Below, piece by piece: positions 46,947 through 57,275 of a stretch of 64,000 nt of DNA (the first letter of the stretch is position 1; every line of letters begins with the position of its first letter). Source of the DNA: Ilumatobacteraceae bacterium (GTDB taxonomy: Bacteria > Actinomycetota > Acidimicrobiia > Acidimicrobiales > Iamiaceae); NCBI GenBank assembly GCA_025463265.1, contig JAOBWH010000132.1, positions 1 through 64,000 on the forward strand, given 5' to 3'. A model generated the notes under the pieces. It was not told the origin of the DNA. It searched no databases and saw nothing but the letters and a program-made list of their open reading frames with translations. A program made the position numbers and the translations under genes.

Positions 46947-47741
46947 GTGAGCACCTCTCCGCGCGACCTCGTCGATGATCACCTCCTCGCCGCCGGACTG
47001 GCGGAGGGCGCCGGCGCGATCCTGCTGCAGGTCCGCCAGGAGCTCCAGGCCCGGGGCGCGTCGTCCGCCGAGCTGAAGGACGCGGGTGATGCGGCCGCCC
47101 ACGCCTACCTGATGGAGCGGCTGGCCGAGGCCCGCCCCGACGATGCGATCTTGTCGGAGGAGGGGACGGGCGCCACCGGCCGGACCGGCACCGAGCGCCT
47201 CGACCACCCCTGGGTCTGGATCGTCGACCCCCTCGACGGGACACGGGAGTTCTCCGAACCGCCCCGCACCGACTGGGCGGTCCACGTCGCCCTCGTGTCC
47301 GGCGGACAGCCGGTGGCGGGGTCGGTCGCCCTTCCCGCCCAGGGCCGGGTCCTGAGCCGGGTGCCGGCGCCGGTGCTGCCGCTGGCGCCGCCGGCGCGAC
47401 CCCGGGTGATCGTGAGCCGGTCCCGTCCGCCGGAGGTGGCCCTGCACCTCGCCGACGCCATCGGCGGCGAACTGGTCGAGATGGGGTCGGCCGGTGCCAA
47501 GGTGGCGGCGGTCGTGCTCGGCCAGGCCGACGTCTACCCCCACTCGGGCGGCCAGTACGAGTGGGACTCCTGCGCCCCGGTGGCGGTCGCGACCGCCGCA
47601 GGCCTGGTGGCCACCCGCCTCGACGGCAGCGCGCTCGTCTACAACAACGCCGATCCGTACCTGCCCGACCTGCTGGTCTGCCACCCCACCCTCGCCCTCC
47701 AGGTCCGCCTGGTCCTCGACGCCTGGCTGGCCTCGCACTGA
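46947..47741 (+). CDS. cysQ: 3'(2'),5'-bisphosphate nucleotidase / inositol monophosphatase family
   Basis: AILSEEGTG...HPWVWIVDPLDGTREFSEPPRTDWAVHVALV; QYEWDSCAPVAVATAAGL; next to cysDNC. Confidence 0.85.
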   Translation: MSTSPRDLVDDHLLAAGLAEGAGAILLQVRQELQARGASSAELKDAGDAAAHAYLMERLAEARPDDAILSEEGTGATGRTGTERLDHPWVWIVDPLDGTREFSEPPRTDWAVHVALVSGGQPVAGSVALPAQGRVLSRVPAPVLPLAPPARPRVIVSRSRPPEVALHLADAIGGELVEMGSAGAKVAAVVLGQADVYPHSGGQYEWDSCAPVAVATAAGLVATRLDGSALVYNNADPYLPDLLVCHPTLALQVRLVLDAWLASH

Positions 47742-47761
47742 GCGATGCGCGGCCGGAATGT

Positions 47762-47800
47762 TGACTCAACTGGTCAGGAATGCGGGCCGGGCCGTACGCT
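47762..47800 (+). promoter_or_regulatory. Putative cysD promoter/operator
   Basis: TGAC-tcaactg-GTCA inverted repeat (47762-47776), then TACGCT (47795-47800), upstream of cysD (47886). Confidence 0.35.
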
Positions 47801-47885
47801 TGGCGCTCGCCTCGGATCGCTTGGTTGGGCCCGCCACCTGCCGATCTGATGATGACCGCACCTGACCATCGTCCCGAGTGAACGC

Positions 47886-48797
47886 ATGAGCACCACCTAC
47901 GAGCTGTCCCACCTGCGGGTGCTCGAAGCCGAATCGATCCACGTCATCCGCGAGGTCGCAGCCGAGTTCGAACGTCCCGTGCTGCTGTTCAGCGGCGGCA
48001 AGGACTCCATCGTCATGCTGCGCCTCGCCGAGAAGGCGTTCTGGCCGGCCCGCATCCCGTTCCCGGTGATGCACATCGACACCGGGCACAACTTCCCGGA
48101 GGTCATCGAGTTCCGGGACCGCCGGGTGGCCGAGCTGGGCGTGAAGCTCGTGGTGGCGTCGGTCCAGCAGGCCATCGACGACGGCCGGGTGATCGAGGAG
48201 CGGGGCCCTCGCGCGAGCCGCAACCGGCTCCAGACCACCGCGCTGCTCGACGGCATCGAGGAGCACCGCTTCGACGCCGCGTTCGGTGGTGCCCGCCGGG
48301 ACGAGGAGAAGGCCCGGGCCAAAGAGCGGGTGTACAGCTTCCGCGACGAGTTCGGCCAGTGGGACCCGAAGAACCAGCGACCCGAGCTGTGGAGCCTCTA
48401 CAACGGCCGTCACCACCAGGGCGAGCACATCCGCATCTTCCCGCTGAGCAACTGGACCGAGCTCGACATCTGGCAGTACATCGCCGAGGAGCACGTCGCC
48501 ATCCCGAGCATCTACTACGCCCACGAGCGCCAGGTCTTCCAGCGCGACGGCATGTGGCTGTCGGTGAACGAGTTCCTCGAGCCCGGCCCCGACGAAGAGG
48601 TGGTCACCAAGACCGTGCGGTACCGCACCGTCGGCGACGCCACCATCACCGGCGCCGTCGAGAGCAGCGCGAGCACCGTCGAACAGGTCGTGGCCGAGGT
48701 GGCCGCGACCCGTCTGACCGAGCGCGGCGCGACCCGAGCCGACGACCGGGTGACCGAAGCAGCCATGGAAGACCGCAAGAAGGAGGGGTACTTCTAG
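47886..48797 (+). CDS. cysD: Sulfate adenylyltransferase subunit 2
   Basis: LLFSGGKDSIVMLRLAEKAFWPARIPFPVMHIDTGHNFPEVIEFRD; FGGARRDEEKARAKERVYSFRDEFGQWDPKNQRPELW. Confidence 0.97.
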   Translation: MSTTYELSHLRVLEAESIHVIREVAAEFERPVLLFSGGKDSIVMLRLAEKAFWPARIPFPVMHIDTGHNFPEVIEFRDRRVAELGVKLVVASVQQAIDDGRVIEERGPRASRNRLQTTALLDGIEEHRFDAAFGGARRDEEKARAKERVYSFRDEFGQWDPKNQRPELWSLYNGRHHQGEHIRIFPLSNWTELDIWQYIAEEHVAIPSIYYAHERQVFQRDGMWLSVNEFLEPGPDEEVVTKTVRYRTVGDATITGAVESSASTVEQVVAEVAATRLTERGATRADDRVTEAAMEDRKKEGYF

Positions 48798-50066
48798 ATG
48801 AGCGAGCTCCTGCGCTTCGCGACGGCCGGATCGGTCGATGACGGGAAGTCCACCCTGATCGGGCGGCTGCTGTACGACTCGAAGGCCATCTTCGAGGACC
48901 AGTTGGAGGCGGTGGAGCGGTCGTCGGAGGCGATGGGCTCCGAGCACACCAACCTGGCCCTGCTGACCGACGGCCTGCGCGCCGAGCGGGAGCAGGGGAT
49001 CACGATCGACGTGGCCTACCGCTACTTCGCCACGCCCCGCCGGAAGTTCATCATCGCCGACACCCCCGGGCACATCCAGTACACGCGCAACATGGTCACC
49101 GGGGCCTCCACCGCGGACCTGGCGCTCGTGCTGGTCGATGCCCGCAAGGGACTGGTGGAGCAGTCTCGCCGCCACGCCTTCCTGGCCTCCCTGCTGCGCA
49201 TCCCGCACCTGGTGCTGTGCGTCAACAAGATGGACCTCGTCGATTGGGACGAGGCGCGGTTCGAGGAGATCAAGGCCGAGTTCCGCAGCTTCGCCGCCAA
49301 GCTCGACATCGCCGACCTCACCTTCGTCCCCGTCTCGGCGCTGCACGGCGACAACGTCGTGACCCGGTCCCCGAACTCGCCGTGGTACGAGGGGTCCTCG
49401 CTGCTGCACCACCTCGAGGAGGTGCACATCGCCTCGGACCGGAACCTCATCGACGTGCGGTTCCCGGTGCAGTACGTGATCCGCCCCCACAACGACGAGT
49501 TCCACGACTACCGCGGGTACGCCGGCACCGTCGCCGGCGGGGTGATGAAGCCGGGCGACCCGGTCGTCGTGCTGCCGTCGGGGTTCTCCTCGACGATCGC
49601 CAGCATCGAGACCCTCGACGGACCGCTCGACGAGGCGTACGCCCCGCAGTCGGTCACCGTCCGCCTCACCGACGAGATCGACATCAGCCGCGGCGACATG
49701 ATCTGCCGGCCGCACAACCAGCCCACATCCGGTCAGGACATCGACGCCATGATCTGCTGGATGGACGAGACGGCCTCGCTCCAGTCGCGAGCCAAGCTCG
49801 TGATCAAGCACACCACCCGCACCGCCCGCGCCCTGGTCAAGAACGTCCAGTACCGCCTCGACGTGAACACGCTGCACCGCGACGACGGGACCGGATCGCT
49901 CAGCCTCAACGAGATCGGCCGGGTGCAGCTGCGCACCACCCAGCCGCTGTTCTTCGACGAGTACCGGCGCAACCGCACCACGGGCTCGTTCATCCTCATC
50001 GACGAGGCCTCGAACACCACGGTGGGCGCCGGCATGATCCTCGGCCCGGCTGCGCCACCGTCGTGA
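48798..50066 (+). CDS. cysN: Sulfate adenylyltransferase subunit 1 (GTPase)
   Basis: LLRFATAGSVDDGKSTLIGRLLYDSK; DTPGHIQYTRNMVTGASTADLALVLVDARKG; CVNKMDLV. Confidence 0.97.
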   Translation: MSELLRFATAGSVDDGKSTLIGRLLYDSKAIFEDQLEAVERSSEAMGSEHTNLALLTDGLRAEREQGITIDVAYRYFATPRRKFIIADTPGHIQYTRNMVTGASTADLALVLVDARKGLVEQSRRHAFLASLLRIPHLVLCVNKMDLVDWDEARFEEIKAEFRSFAAKLDIADLTFVPVSALHGDNVVTRSPNSPWYEGSSLLHHLEEVHIASDRNLIDVRFPVQYVIRPHNDEFHDYRGYAGTVAGGVMKPGDPVVVLPSGFSSTIASIETLDGPLDEAYAPQSVTVRLTDEIDISRGDMICRPHNQPTSGQDIDAMICWMDETASLQSRAKLVIKHTTRTARALVKNVQYRLDVNTLHRDDGTGSLSLNEIGRVQLRTTQPLFFDEYRRNRTTGSFILIDEASNTTVGAGMILGPAAPPS

Positions 50067-50095
50067 CCCGGCCCTGATGCGGTCGTGATGCGGTC

Positions 50096-50671
50096 ATGAG
50101 CACCAACGTCACCTGGCACGACGGAGAGGTCGGCCGGGCCGACCGCCCCAGCCTCGGGGCCACGGTGTGGCTCACTGGGCTGTCGGGCTCGGGCAAGTCG
50201 ACCGTCGGGGTGGCCCTCGAGCGCCTCCTCGTGGCGGCAGGCCGTCCGGCGTACCGGCTCGACGGGGACAACCTGCGCCTCGGCCTCAACGCCGATCTCG
50301 GCTTCTCCGCAGCGGACCGCGACGAGAACGTCCGCCGGGCCGGCGAGGTCGCCCGGCTCCTGGCCGATGCCGGCGTCGTGGCCATCGTCCCGCTCATCAG
50401 CCCGTACCGGGCGGGACGGGACCGGGCTCGTGCCGCGCACGGGGCGGCGGGCGTGCCGTTCGTGGAGGTGTTCGTCGACACGCCCATCGAGCTCTGCGAG
50501 CAGCGTGACCCGAAGGGCCTCTACGCCAAGGCCCGGGCCGGCGAGATCACGGGCTTCACCGGCATCGACGCCCCCTACGAGGCACCGGTCGCCCCGGAGC
50601 TGGTCCTCACCCCGGCCGACGGCGACCCCGACGCCCAGGCCCGGGCCGTCCTCGCACTCCTGCTCCCGTAG
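50096..50671 (+). CDS. cysC: Adenylylsulfate kinase
   Basis: GATVWLTGLSGSGKSTVGVALERLL; YRLDGDNLRLGLNADLGFSAADRDENVRRAGEVARLLADAG; DPKGLYAKARAGEITGFTGIDAPYE. Confidence 0.96.
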   Translation: MSTNVTWHDGEVGRADRPSLGATVWLTGLSGSGKSTVGVALERLLVAAGRPAYRLDGDNLRLGLNADLGFSAADRDENVRRAGEVARLLADAGVVAIVPLISPYRAGRDRARAAHGAAGVPFVEVFVDTPIELCEQRDPKGLYAKARAGEITGFTGIDAPYEAPVAPELVLTPADGDPDAQARAVLALLLP

Positions 50672-50732
50672 CGTCGTCACCCCCAAGAACTTGGCGGATG
50701 TCGGTCGCCCACCGACCCCGATCCTCCAACTT

Positions 50733-50807
50733 CCGCCCCCAGCAACCAACTTGGAGCATGCGTGCCGCTATGCGACCACGATGCTCCAACTTGGTTGCTG
50801 TGGGCGG
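50733..50807. repeat. Near-perfect 27-bp inverted repeat (75-nt hairpin), possible bidirectional terminator or palindromic element
   Basis: CCGCCCCCAGCAACCAACTTGGAGCAT - 21 nt - ATGCTCCAACTTGGTTGCTGTGGGCGG; 25 of 27 positions complementary. Confidence 0.8.
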
Positions 50808-50885
50808 GCGACGGGATCGACCCCGTGCTGTAGCGTTCGCCGGCGGCGGTCACCGCCCGCGACGGAAGGCGCTGGGCGCGGGCGA

Positions 50886-53561
50886 TCAGGCGGGGGACGC
50901 GTCGGGTGCGGCGTTGGGGCCGGGGTCGCCGGCATCGGGGAAGGCGTTGGTGAGGTCGGCCGCCGGGGTGGCCTCGTCTCGGCTCTTGTTGCCGAGCTTG
51001 TCGGGATCGATCATCCCCTTGGACACCCAGCCTCGCTCCTCGGCCCAGACCAGGACCGGCGGCAGCAGGATCAGCGCCGAGAGCAGCGCCACCACCACGT
51101 TCATGGCGACGATGATCCCGAAGTCCCGCAGCAGCGGCAGCGACGAGGTGGCGATGACCGCCACGCCGACCACGGCCGTCATGCCCGACACGATGAAGGC
51201 CCGGCCGGTGCGGGCCGCCGTGATCTCGGCCGCCGCACGCGGGCTGAAGCCTCGTTCTCGTTCCTCGAGGAAGCGCAGGATGATGAGGGACGTGAACTCG
51301 GTGCACACGGCGATGACGAGCGGCCCACCGACGGCGGTCATCGGGCTGAGCTTCAGGCTGAACGCGAAGGCCACCAGGGAGGCCAGGCCGACGGCGATGA
51401 GGACCGGCACCAGCGACAGCAGCGACCGGACGAGGCTGCGCAGCCGGATGGCGAGGAAGGCGAACACGAAGAGGATCGAGAGGTAGGTGAGCTGGACCCG
51501 GTTGGCCTCCAGGTTCTCCAAGAGGCCGACACCGACCACGGCGAGCCCCGAGGGGGTGGCGGAGATGCCGGCGGGCGGCTTGGCACCGCCCTTGCCACTC
51601 TCGGAGAACCGGTCGCGCATCTCGTTGACCATCTCGGCGCGCTCGTTGAGGTCGCCGGGCTTGGTGATGAACAGCACGTTGAGCGCCGGGTCGCCGCCGG
51701 AGACGGTGAACGCCTTCACCGAGTCCGGCGCGGCCTCGTACGACGCCTTCACCAGCGCGCCCTTGGGCGTGTTGTTGGTGGCGCCGTCGAGGTACACGAG
51801 GTCCGAGAGCGGGGTGAGCACCGACGAGCCGACGAGCAGCTTGTCGTCGTAGCGGTCGAGCGCGTCGTCGGTGAAGTCGTCGAGCCAGTCCATCGACTCA
51901 TCGGTGAAGAGCTCGTCTTTGGACTTGCCGGTCACGAAGATCCCGAGCTCGGACGAGGCGCCCGTCTCCTCTTCGAGCTTGGCGACGTCGAGGCGGTTCT
52001 GGCTCGTCTGGTTGACCCACTGGATCGGATCGGTCTGGAGCGTCAGCTTGCTCTCGACGGCGGCACCGCCCAGGAAGATCAGCAGGCTGAGGATCATGAT
52101 CGGGACGGCCGACCAGGTGGGCAGGTCGCCCAGCCAGACGGTGAGACGGCCGAGGTAGCCCTCGCGGAAGTCGCGGCCCTTGGTGGGGGAGCGGTACTCG
52201 CGGATCCCGAGGATGGCGAGGGGCCAGATGATCGAGCAGAAGCAGATCAAGGCGACGCCGATGCACAGGAGCAGGGCGAAGTCCCGGATCATCGGGACCT
52301 TGGCGAAGCGCAGGGCGGCGAAGGCGAAGATGGCGTCGAAGGTGACCACGAGGAGGGCGGGACCGAGTTGTCGCGCCGTCTCCTGGATGGGGTGCTCCGC
52401 CCGGTCGATGATCACCTCCTCCTCGATGCGCGCGTGCATCTGGATCGCGTAGTCGATGCCGACGCCGAGCATCACCGGGAGCCCGGCGATGGTCACGATC
52501 GACAGGGGGATCCCGATCCAGCCGGCCATGCCGAACGCCCACACCACGCCGATGAGGACGACGGCGAGCGGCAGGAGGCGCCAGCGGACCTGGAAGAAGA
52601 CCAGGAGGATGATCGCCATGATGGCGACGGCGATGGCGCCGAGCGACAAGATGCCGCCGCGCAGGTAGTCGTTGATGTCCTTGAGCAGCAGCGGGGCGCC
52701 GGTGACGAGGGTCTCGCCGCCGGTGATCTGGCCGAGCTTGCAGCCGCCGTCGGTCTCGCAGGTGGTGCCGTCGGGCAGCTTGGCGCCCTCCTTCACCGTG
52801 TGGGGCTGCCAGGCGTCCTTCACTGCGATGGCGCCGGCGCCCTCGTCTTCGATGTCGGCGTTGCCCTTGAGCCGCACGATCATCTGGGCGTGGTCCTCGT
52901 CGAAGAACGATGACCGCAGCGGCTTGCGGATGCTGCCCTCGTTGTCGATCAGCAAGACGTCGACCCAGTCGGGGTTGTCCAGCGTGCGCTGATCGGCCGT
53001 GGAGTCGAGGAACGGGAGCAGGCGTTCGGCGGTCTTGCCGAAGTCGGCCTGGCGGGCCTTGGCGCCCGCTGAGCCGGGCTCCTCGGCGTTGCTGGCGTCG
53101 GTGAGCGCGGTGTTGGCGATGGACTTGAGCGGGTCGAACGCCTTGGCGTCGGTGGGATCGTCGGGGGTTCGCGACAACAGGTTGGCGCTGTACTCCAGGG
53201 TGTCGAGCGGCGTCAGGACCGCCTCGACGTGCGGGTTCTTCTCGATCTCGGCCTTGGCCTGGTCGATGACGAACTGGTTCTCCGCTGTGGCGAGCCCGGT
53301 GACCGGCACCTTGTCGCCGCCTGCGGCGCCCTCGTCCATGGTGAACAAGACGATCATGATCTGGCCGCCGAAGAGCTTCTGGTAGGCCACGTTGTCCTTG
53401 GCCACCTGGTCGCTCTTGTTGAGGTAGCTGTCCTGGCCGGTGGCGAACTGGAGCTTGGTGATGCCGAAGCCGAGCAGCCCGGTGATGAGCAGGCCGACGA
53501 CCGACACGAGACCGGCTCGCTTGCCGAGTTGCACCGCGAGGTTCGACCAGAACTTGCGCAT
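50886..53561 (-). CDS. MMPL family RND transporter
   Basis: Two hydrophobic RND halves; LPVMLGVGIDYAIQMHARIEEEVI; SPMTAVGGPLVIAVCTEFTSLIILRFLEERERG. Confidence 0.93.
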   Translation of the reverse strand: MRKFWSNLAVQLGKRAGLVSVVGLLITGLLGFGITKLQFATGQDSYLNKSDQVAKDNVAYQKLFGGQIMIVLFTMDEGAAGGDKVPVTGLATAENQFVIDQAKAEIEKNPHVEAVLTPLDTLEYSANLLSRTPDDPTDAKAFDPLKSIANTALTDASNAEEPGSAGAKARQADFGKTAERLLPFLDSTADQRTLDNPDWVDVLLIDNEGSIRKPLRSSFFDEDHAQMIVRLKGNADIEDEGAGAIAVKDAWQPHTVKEGAKLPDGTTCETDGGCKLGQITGGETLVTGAPLLLKDINDYLRGGILSLGAIAVAIMAIILLVFFQVRWRLLPLAVVLIGVVWAFGMAGWIGIPLSIVTIAGLPVMLGVGIDYAIQMHARIEEEVIIDRAEHPIQETARQLGPALLVVTFDAIFAFAALRFAKVPMIRDFALLLCIGVALICFCSIIWPLAILGIREYRSPTKGRDFREGYLGRLTVWLGDLPTWSAVPIMILSLLIFLGGAAVESKLTLQTDPIQWVNQTSQNRLDVAKLEEETGASSELGIFVTGKSKDELFTDESMDWLDDFTDDALDRYDDKLLVGSSVLTPLSDLVYLDGATNNTPKGALVKASYEAAPDSVKAFTVSGGDPALNVLFITKPGDLNERAEMVNEMRDRFSESGKGGAKPPAGISATPSGLAVVGVGLLENLEANRVQLTYLSILFVFAFLAIRLRSLVRSLLSLVPVLIAVGLASLVAFAFSLKLSPMTAVGGPLVIAVCTEFTSLIILRFLEERERGFSPRAAAEITAARTGRAFIVSGMTAVVGVAVIATSSLPLLRDFGIIVAMNVVVALLSALILLPPVLVWAEERGWVSKGMIDPDKLGNKSRDEATPAADLTNAFPDAGDPGPNAAPDASPA

Positions 53562-53672
53562 GGGGGGAGCTCCGTGAGGCTGGTGTCCAGGAAGAGGCGG
53601 GCGACCTTACCTCGCAGGTGAACACCAGGTGCCGGGCCCGGGCGCGCCGGTCGGGTCGGTACCGTGGCCGCC

Positions 53673-55577
53673 GTGCCCGTCCGCGTGGTCCACCTGGTGG
53701 CCAAGACCCATCTGGACCTGGGCTTCACCGCGCTGGCCTCGGAGGTCGAGGCCCAGTACCTCGAGGACTTCTTCCCCCGTGCGGTCGCCGCCGCCTCTGA
53801 GCTGCGGGATCGGGGCGGCCCCGAGCGCCTCGTGTGGACCACCGGCTCGTGGATCCTGCACCGCGCGCTCCACCAGCCCGATGCCCGACGCGCGTCGGCG
53901 GTGGACGCGGCCGTGCGCGCCGGGGATCTGGCCTGGCACGCCCTCCCGGTCACCACCCACACCGAGCTGATGGACGCCCAGCTCTTCCGCGCCGGCCTCG
54001 CCATCAGCCAGGAGCTCGACCGGCGGTTCGGGCGGACCACGACGGCCGCCAAGATGACCGACGTCCCCGGCCACACCAGGGCGATGGTCCCGCTCCTCGC
54101 CGAGGCCGGTGTCGCCTTCCTCCACCTCGGCGTGAACCCGGCGTGGCCGGTCCCCGATGTGCCCCCGGTCTTCCGGTGGCGATCGCCCGATGGCGCCGAG
54201 GTCGTGGTGGCCTACGCCGCCGGCGGCTACGGCGGCGACCTGGTGGTCGGGGGCTGCGACGAGGCCCTGGCCTTCCTCCACTCGGGCGACAACCTCGGCC
54301 CCCCGTCGGTCGACGATGTGCTCGCCGCCCACGCCGCGCTGCGAGCCGCGCACCCCGACGCCGAGGTCCGGGCCAGCACCCTCGATGCCTTCGCCCGGGC
54401 GCTGGTCGCCAGCGGAGCCGTCGCCGAGCTGCCCCTGGTGACCAGCGAGATCGGTGACCCCTGGCTGTTCGGTGCGGGCAGCGACCCGCAGAAGGTGGCG
54501 TCGTACCGCACGCTCCTGCGGGTCCCCGACCGGACGGTCGAAGGCGACCGTCGGCTCCTGCTCGTCGCCGAGCACACCTGGGGCCTGGACCAGAAGATCG
54601 CCCTGCCCGAGGATCGGCGGTGGTCCGTCGACGATCTCGACACGGTCCGCTCGTCGCCCGAGGGCCGCCGTTTCGAGGCGTCCTGGGCGGAGCAGCGGTC
54701 CTACGTCGGCCCGATCGACCCGCCCACCGTGCCCGCCGTTCCGAGCTGGGAGGCGGAGGGCTTCGAGCGGGTGGCGGTCGACGAGGTCGTGAAGCCCGAG
54801 GGCTGGTCGGTCGCGATCGGCTCCGACGGGGCGGTCCGCCACCTCGTCCACCGAGCCACCGGCCGGGTGCTGGCCGATGTCGACAACCCCCTCGGTTCGC
54901 TCCGCCAGCAGTCGTTCGACGAGGCGTCGTACCGGCGCTTCTACGACCAGCTGACCCCGACGCCGGAAGACGACGGGTGGGCGCGGTGGGACAACACCAA
55001 GCCCGGCATCGACGCGTGCGGTGCGGTGGCCCGCACCTGGCGCCCGGAGGTCGTCGGCGTGTGGCTGCGGGGACCCGAGGCCTGGGTCCAGCTCCGGTTC
55101 ACGGGTCCGGCGACGGAACGGTTCGGCGCGCCGCCGGACCCGTGGTCGCGCTGGACGTTCTCGCCGGACGGATCGCGGGCGGATCTGGTGCTGTGGTGGT
55201 CGGACCGGGTGGCCACGCGGCTCCCGGTCGCCAGCTGGATGTCGTTCGTGCCGATCGTGGCGGAGCCCGAGCGGTGGGAGGTCGACAAGCTCGGACAGCG
55301 CGTCTCGCCGCTCGACGTGGTCCGACGGGGCGGGCGGTCGCTCCACGCCGTGGGGCAGGGCATGCACCACGACGGCCCCGACGGCCGGCTCACCATCGCC
55401 ACCCCGGACGCCCCGCTCGTCGCCCCCGGCCGCCCGAACCTGCTCGACGCTGATCCGCCCCTCCCGGACCTGGCCGGCGGCTGGCACGTCCTGCTCCACG
55501 ACAACCTCTGGGGCACCAACTTCCCCATGTGGAACGAGGGCCCCGCCTCCTTCCGGTTCACCATCGCGATGGGTTGA
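53673..55577 (+). CDS. DUF5054 / GH38-like glycosidase-family protein
   Basis: VRVVHLVAKTHLDLGFTALASEVEAQYLEDFFPRA; KMTDVPGHTRAMVPLLAEAGVAFLHLGVNPA; EHTWGLDQKI. Confidence 0.75.
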   Translation: MPVRVVHLVAKTHLDLGFTALASEVEAQYLEDFFPRAVAAASELRDRGGPERLVWTTGSWILHRALHQPDARRASAVDAAVRAGDLAWHALPVTTHTELMDAQLFRAGLAISQELDRRFGRTTTAAKMTDVPGHTRAMVPLLAEAGVAFLHLGVNPAWPVPDVPPVFRWRSPDGAEVVVAYAAGGYGGDLVVGGCDEALAFLHSGDNLGPPSVDDVLAAHAALRAAHPDAEVRASTLDAFARALVASGAVAELPLVTSEIGDPWLFGAGSDPQKVASYRTLLRVPDRTVEGDRRLLLVAEHTWGLDQKIALPEDRRWSVDDLDTVRSSPEGRRFEASWAEQRSYVGPIDPPTVPAVPSWEAEGFERVAVDEVVKPEGWSVAIGSDGAVRHLVHRATGRVLADVDNPLGSLRQQSFDEASYRRFYDQLTPTPEDDGWARWDNTKPGIDACGAVARTWRPEVVGVWLRGPEAWVQLRFTGPATERFGAPPDPWSRWTFSPDGSRADLVLWWSDRVATRLPVASWMSFVPIVAEPERWEVDKLGQRVSPLDVVRRGGRSLHAVGQGMHHDGPDGRLTIATPDAPLVAPGRPNLLDADPPLPDLAGGWHVLLHDNLWGTNFPMWNEGPASFRFTIAMG

Positions 55578-55608
55578 CCGAGCTCACCAGCCGGTGGGAC
55601 GGCGCGGC

Positions 55609-56388
55609 TCAGTGCTCGAGCACCTTCTCCAGGAACTGCTGGAGGCGGGGGGTCTGGGGGGTGCCCAGCACCTGGTCGGGCGGGCCCTGCTCGCAGATGA
55701 CGCCCTGGTCCATGAACACCACGTGGTCGGCCACCCGGCGGGCGAAGCCCATCTCGTGGGTGACCACGAGCATGGTCATGCCCTCCGAGGCGAGGGTGCG
55801 CATGACGTCGAGGACGTCGCCCACCAGCTCCGGGTCGAGGGCCGAGGTGGCCTCGTCGAACAGCATCATCTCGGGGTTCATGGCCAGGGCCCGGGCGATG
55901 GCGACCCGCTGCTGCTGGCCGCCCGAGAGCTGCGACGGGTAGGCATCGGCCTTCTCGGCCAGCCCGACCCGGTCGAGCACGGCCCGGGCGACCTCGTCGG
56001 CCTGCTCGTCCGAGCGCCTCAGCACCTTCCGCTGGGCGAGGGTCACGTTGTCGAGGGCGCTGAGGTGGGGGAACAGGTTGAACTGCTGGAACACCATGCC
56101 GATCCGCTGGCGGACGAGGTCGAGGTCGCAGTCGGGGTGGGTGATGTCGATGCCGTCGATGAGCACCTGCCCGCCGCTCGGCTCCTCGAGCCGGTTGACG
56201 CAGCGCAGGAGCGTGGACTTGCCCGAGCCGGATGCGCCGATGATGCAGATCACCTTCTTGGGGGCCACGGAGAGGTCGATGCCCTTGAGGACCTCGTTGT
56301 CGCCGAACGCCTTGCGGAGCCCGCGCAGCTCGATGGCCGGGATGTCGGCCGAGGGGGTGGATGAGGGGGCGGCGGGAGCGTCGGTCAT
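55609..56388 (-). CDS. Polar amino-acid ABC transporter ATP-binding protein
   Basis: [74 protein letters not shown]. Confidence 0.96.
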   Translation of the reverse strand: MTDAPAAPSSTPSADIPAIELRGLRKAFGDNEVLKGIDLSVAPKKVICIIGASGSGKSTLLRCVNRLEEPSGGQVLIDGIDITHPDCDLDLVRQRIGMVFQQFNLFPHLSALDNVTLAQRKVLRRSDEQADEVARAVLDRVGLAEKADAYPSQLSGGQQQRVAIARALAMNPEMMLFDEATSALDPELVGDVLDVMRTLASEGMTMLVVTHEMGFARRVADHVVFMDQGVICEQGPPDQVLGTPQTPRLQQFLEKVLEH

Positions 56389-57248
56389 CGGCTCGCCATG
56401 TTCCGCTTCTCCAGCCGCCCGACCAGGTAGGTGAGCGGGATCGTGAGCATGAGGTACATCACGCCGGCGACGATGAAGGGGGTGTTGTTCAGGTTGATGC
56501 TGAACGCGTCTCGGCCGAACTTGGTCAGCTCCACCGTGGTCGCCGTGGTGCCGAGTGCGGCGAGCAGGGCGGTGTCCTTGAGGAGCAGGACCATCTCGTT
56601 GGTCAGCGGCGGGATCACGAGGCGAAAGGCCTGGGGGATGACCACCACCCGCGTGGTGAGGCTCGGGGACATGCCGAGGGAGCGGGCGGCCTCGACCTGG
56701 CCCTTGGGCACGCCCTGGATGCCGGCGCGGATCGTCTCGGCGAGGTAGGCGCCGGCGACGAGGGCGAGCGAGATGATGCCGGCGGTGGGCACCCCGAAGA
56801 TGGTGGGGAACTGCACGCCGAGCGCCGTCGGGGTGCCGAAGCCCACGATGAAGATCGTGAGCAGCGCCGGCAGGCCGCGGAAGATCTCGATGTAGGTGAT
56901 CGCGAACCACCGGTACGGCCGCAGCGAGCTCATCTTCATCACGGCCATGAGCAGGCCGATGGCCACGCCCCCGACGAAGGCGCCGAACGTGTAGATCAGC
57001 GTGTTCTTGGTGGCGGTCGTGATGATCTCGGGGAAGAGGACCTTGGCGCTCTCCGGATCGAAGTACGCCTCTTGGATCTTCCCCCAGTCGCCCAGCAGCG
57101 CGACGGCGACGAAGACGCCGATGCCAGCGGCGTAGCTGAGGATCCGGTTCCGCTTGGCCCGGGCCTGCTTGGCCCGCCCGGAGCGGTACAGCTCGGGGAG
57201 GTCGCCCTCCCCGAGCCGCCCGTCATCGGAGACCGGGATGTCGGTCAT
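56385..57248 (-). CDS. Amino-acid ABC transporter permease
   Basis: [27 protein letters not shown]...[28 protein letters not shown] (HisM/GlnP EAA motif). Confidence 0.95.
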   Translation of the reverse strand: MTDIPVSDDGRLGEGDLPELYRSGRAKQARAKRNRILSYAAGIGVFVAVALLGDWGKIQEAYFDPESAKVLFPEIITTATKNTLIYTFGAFVGGVAIGLLMAVMKMSSLRPYRWFAITYIEIFRGLPALLTIFIVGFGTPTALGVQFPTIFGVPTAGIISLALVAGAYLAETIRAGIQGVPKGQVEAARSLGMSPSLTTRVVVIPQAFRLVIPPLTNEMVLLLKDTALLAALGTTATTVELTKFGRDAFSINLNNTPFIVAGVMYLMLTIPLTYLVGRLEKRNMASR

Positions 57249-57275
57249 GTGAGCTCCTCGATCCCGGTGGTCCGA

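Noticed and set aside
50367-52913. 848-aa plus-strand ORF
   Set aside because: Antisense to the MMPL transporter, with a repetitive Gly/Glu/Asp-rich translation and no recognisable domain.
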